64,000 nucleotides of DNA from Polycladidibacter hongkongensis. Lineage in GTDB: Bacteria > Pseudomonadota > Alphaproteobacteria > Rhizobiales > Stappiaceae. The notes under the pieces are model-generated. The model saw nothing but the letters and a program-made list of their open reading frames with translations. It had not been told where the DNA came from and did no database searches. The position numbers and the translations under genes were made by a program. Shown piece by piece: positions 62,292 through 64,000 of this stretch. Position 1 is the stretch's first letter; every line of letters starts with the position of its first letter. Where the stretch lies: the NCBI RefSeq assembly GCF_001561995.1, contig NZ_LLWC01000017.1, forward strand, positions 177,953-241,952, written 5' to 3'.

Positions 62292-63782
62292 ATGAGCGGT
62301 TGGATACTCGCGATTGATCAAGGGACGACATCGACCCGAGCAATTGTTTTTAATGATGAGTTTACTTGTATTGGTCAGGGGCAAAAGGAAATTCCGCAGC
62401 ATTTTCCGCACCCAGGCTGGGTTGAGCATGACCCGGAGGTCCTGTTTCAAAGCGTGCTTGATACATGCCGCGAGGCGATTGTAAAAAGTGGCCGCGCCGC
62501 AGGCGACATCAGCGCTATTGGTATAACCAACCAGCGCGAAACTACAGTGGTTTGGAATAGAAAGACCGGAAAGCCGGTTTACAATGCCATTGTCTGGCAG
62601 GATCGCCGCACGAGCGATGCCTGTGCACAGCTAAAAGCGCAAGGCTTGGAGCCGACCTTTTCTGCGAAGACCGGTTTGCTCTTGGATCCGTATTTTTCAG
62701 GCACAAAAATTAGCTGGATTTTGGAGAATGTCGACGGGGCCCGGGCGCAGGCCGAAGCTGGGGAATTACTTTTTGGCACGGTTGATAGCTGGATTATATG
62801 GCGCCTAACCGGTGGTCTGGCGCATGTAACTGATGCGACCAATGCCTCCCGCACACTAATCTACAACATTGCCGAGAACGAGTGGGATGAAGAACTCTTA
62901 GAAATCCTGCGGATACCCCATTCGATGCTGCCGCAAGTAAAAGACTGCGCATCCGAGTTTGGTTTTGTCGATGCGCAGCATTTTGGCGCGCCCTTGCCTA
63001 TATTGGGCGTAGCTGGCGATCAGCAGGCTGCCACTGTCGGGCAGGCATGCTTTAAGCCTGGCATGGTGAAGTCTACGTATGGCACCGGCTGCTTTGCGCT
63101 GCAAAACACTGGCGCAGAGTTGGTCAAATCCGAAAACCGTCTGCTTTCGACAATTGCGTATCGGTTAAATGGCGAGACAACCTACGCCCTTGAAGGCTCG
63201 ATTTTTATGGCCGGTGCCGCTGTGCAGTGGCTGCGAGATGGGCTGGGTATTATTGAAAGCGCGCCACAGGCTGAGGAATTGGCTAAGCAGGCCGACCCAG
63301 AGGCGAGCGTTTATATGGTGCCTGCATTTGTTGGTTTGGGTGCACCCTATTGGGACCCAGAGGCCCAAGGCGCAATTTTCGGGTTAACACGTTCTAGTGG
63401 TCCTGCTGAGATCGCCAAGGCAACTTTGGAAAGCGTTGGCTATCAAACTTTTGATCTTATGCGCTCAAAGGCCTCTGATAGTGGCTACCACTTTTCGAGT
63501 TATAGCGTACTGCGTGTAGATGGCGGGATGACAGCATCGGACTGGACGATGCAGTTCTTGGCAGACATTCTCGGGGCGAGCGTTGACCGCCCACAAGTTT
63601 TGGAAACAACGGCTCTCGGTGCGGCTTGGCTTGCTGGTAGTTTTGCAGGCGTGTGGCCGGACATGGCCGAGTTTTCTCGTCGCTGGCGTTTGCAGCAGCG
63701 CTTTGAGCCCCAAATGAATGAAGTAGAACGCCGGCAAAAGCTTGCGGGCTGGGAGAAAGCAGTCGAGCGAACGCGTAGCTAG
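62292..63782 (+). CDS. glpK: glycerol kinase
   Basis: 496 aa, FGGY kinase. N-terminal phosphate-binding loop [15 protein letters not shown] (7-21), [17 protein letters not shown], the active-site segment [12 protein letters not shown], the FGGY signature 1 ([10 protein letters not shown] region) and signature 2 [18 protein letters not shown]. It phosphorylates glycerol to glycerol-3-phosphate for GlpD. AGGAGG precedes its ATG by 6 bases. No glycerol facilitator or ABC uptake genes lie nearby in the window. Confidence 0.97.
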   Translation: MSGWILAIDQGTTSTRAIVFNDEFTCIGQGQKEIPQHFPHPGWVEHDPEVLFQSVLDTCREAIVKSGRAAGDISAIGITNQRETTVVWNRKTGKPVYNAIVWQDRRTSDACAQLKAQGLEPTFSAKTGLLLDPYFSGTKISWILENVDGARAQAEAGELLFGTVDSWIIWRLTGGLAHVTDATNASRTLIYNIAENEWDEELLEILRIPHSMLPQVKDCASEFGFVDAQHFGAPLPILGVAGDQQAATVGQACFKPGMVKSTYGTGCFALQNTGAELVKSENRLLSTIAYRLNGETTYALEGSIFMAGAAVQWLRDGLGIIESAPQAEELAKQADPEASVYMVPAFVGLGAPYWDPEAQGAIFGLTRSSGPAEIAKATLESVGYQTFDLMRSKASDSGYHFSSYSVLRVDGGMTASDWTMQFLADILGASVDRPQVLETTALGAAWLAGSFAGVWPDMAEFSRRWRLQQRFEPQMNEVERRQKLAGWEKAVERTRS

Positions 63783-64000
63783 TTATGAAAACTCGTAGAG
63801 TTGTTTGTGAGGCTGCCCATCTGAGCGGCGTTCTTTTTAAAAATTCCTGCTTGTTCATATTAATTTCTGGTTAACTTTTGGGGTATTTTGGGGGTGGGAG
63901 CTGGCTCTGATTGGCCTGTTTTTGGGGTTTTTGGGTGTTTTGTTTGGGTGTTAGTGATATACGCGGGGTTGTTTTGAATTAGGGCATTAAAGTTTTCGCA
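63783..64000. other. gene-free end of the window, G/T-rich
   Basis: 218 bases with no recognisable gene. From 63873 to ~63955 the plus strand is strongly G/T-rich, with repeated GGGG and GGG runs separated by short T stretches. No clear terminator after glpK. Confidence 0.5.

Overview
The window is a chromosomal stretch of an alphaproteobacterium, most likely order Hyphomicrobiales (Rhizobiales) and possibly a marine Stappiaceae member such as a Pseudovibrio/Polycladidibacter relative. The order-level call rests on the CtrA-ChpT cell-cycle phosphorelay, the chpT-che-ctrA-fliI-fliJ arrangement, the long SerA under a serC-motif leader, DUF4164-zapA-6S RNA-fau, the EipA/DUF1134 protein and several rhizobial-type hypothetical proteins. 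The family-level guess is inference. Base composition is moderate (mid-50s % GC by eye), coding density is high, and I see no IS element, prophage, CRISPR array or other clear mobile DNA.

Layout. 1-9.8 kb, minus strand: transketolase, GAPDH and phosphoglycerate kinase, each followed by a hairpin terminator; then a degenerate ThiE-like protein, a Sel1-repeat protein, EF-P, an inositol-monophosphatase family enzyme and a MotA/TolQ-like plus OmpA/MotB-like envelope pair, the last cut by the window edge. 10.4-14 kb, plus: DUF4164, zapA, 6S RNA, fau, a YmdB-type phosphoesterase and a YebC regulator. 14.1-15.5 kb, minus: Lrp-type regulator and TauE/SafE transporter. 15.6-28.8 kb, plus: ruvC-ruvA-ruvB-ybgC, tolQ-tolR-tolA-tolB-pal-cpoB, then tilS, ftsH and glmM (recombination, envelope integrity, tRNA modification, proteolysis and wall precursor supply). 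29-39 kb: a beta-barrel protein, serC and serA, an EamA transporter (minus), purA, a large membrane-anchored unknown, and a TPP riboswitch in front of a thiamine-type permease and binding protein.

39-43.4 kb, minus: a CHASE2 protein with a cyclase-like domain lacking catalytic residues, rpoH and rluD. 43.4-47.9 kb: DUF6476 protein, two identical tRNA-Glu genes, a small orphan gene, a GlpR-like DeoR regulator, a coiled-coil membrane protein, EipA and a YHS protein. 48-57.4 kb: chpT, a five-gene chemotaxis operon (cheA-cheW-cheY-cheB-cheR), ctrA on the opposite strand, and fliI-fliJ. 57.5-63.8 kb: a PqiA-like protein, a large MscS channel, and glpD-glpK.

How the genes fit together. Cell-cycle control and motility are interleaved: ChpT passes phosphate to CtrA, the chemotaxis operon lies between their genes, and a CtrA-type box sits in the promoter region of eipA. 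Central carbon genes lie at both ends, lower glycolysis/pentose phosphate at the left and glycerol catabolism at the right, the latter probably under the DeoR/GlpR regulator encoded 15 kb away. No clearly undescribed multi-gene system was found. The items most worth a second look are the pseudo-cyclase, the degenerate ThiE paralogue, the ATPase-less thiamine-uptake pair, the hydrophobic in-frame leader between 6S RNA and fau, the nested palindrome near the tRNA pair, and the CtrA/GANTC-rich promoter regions.
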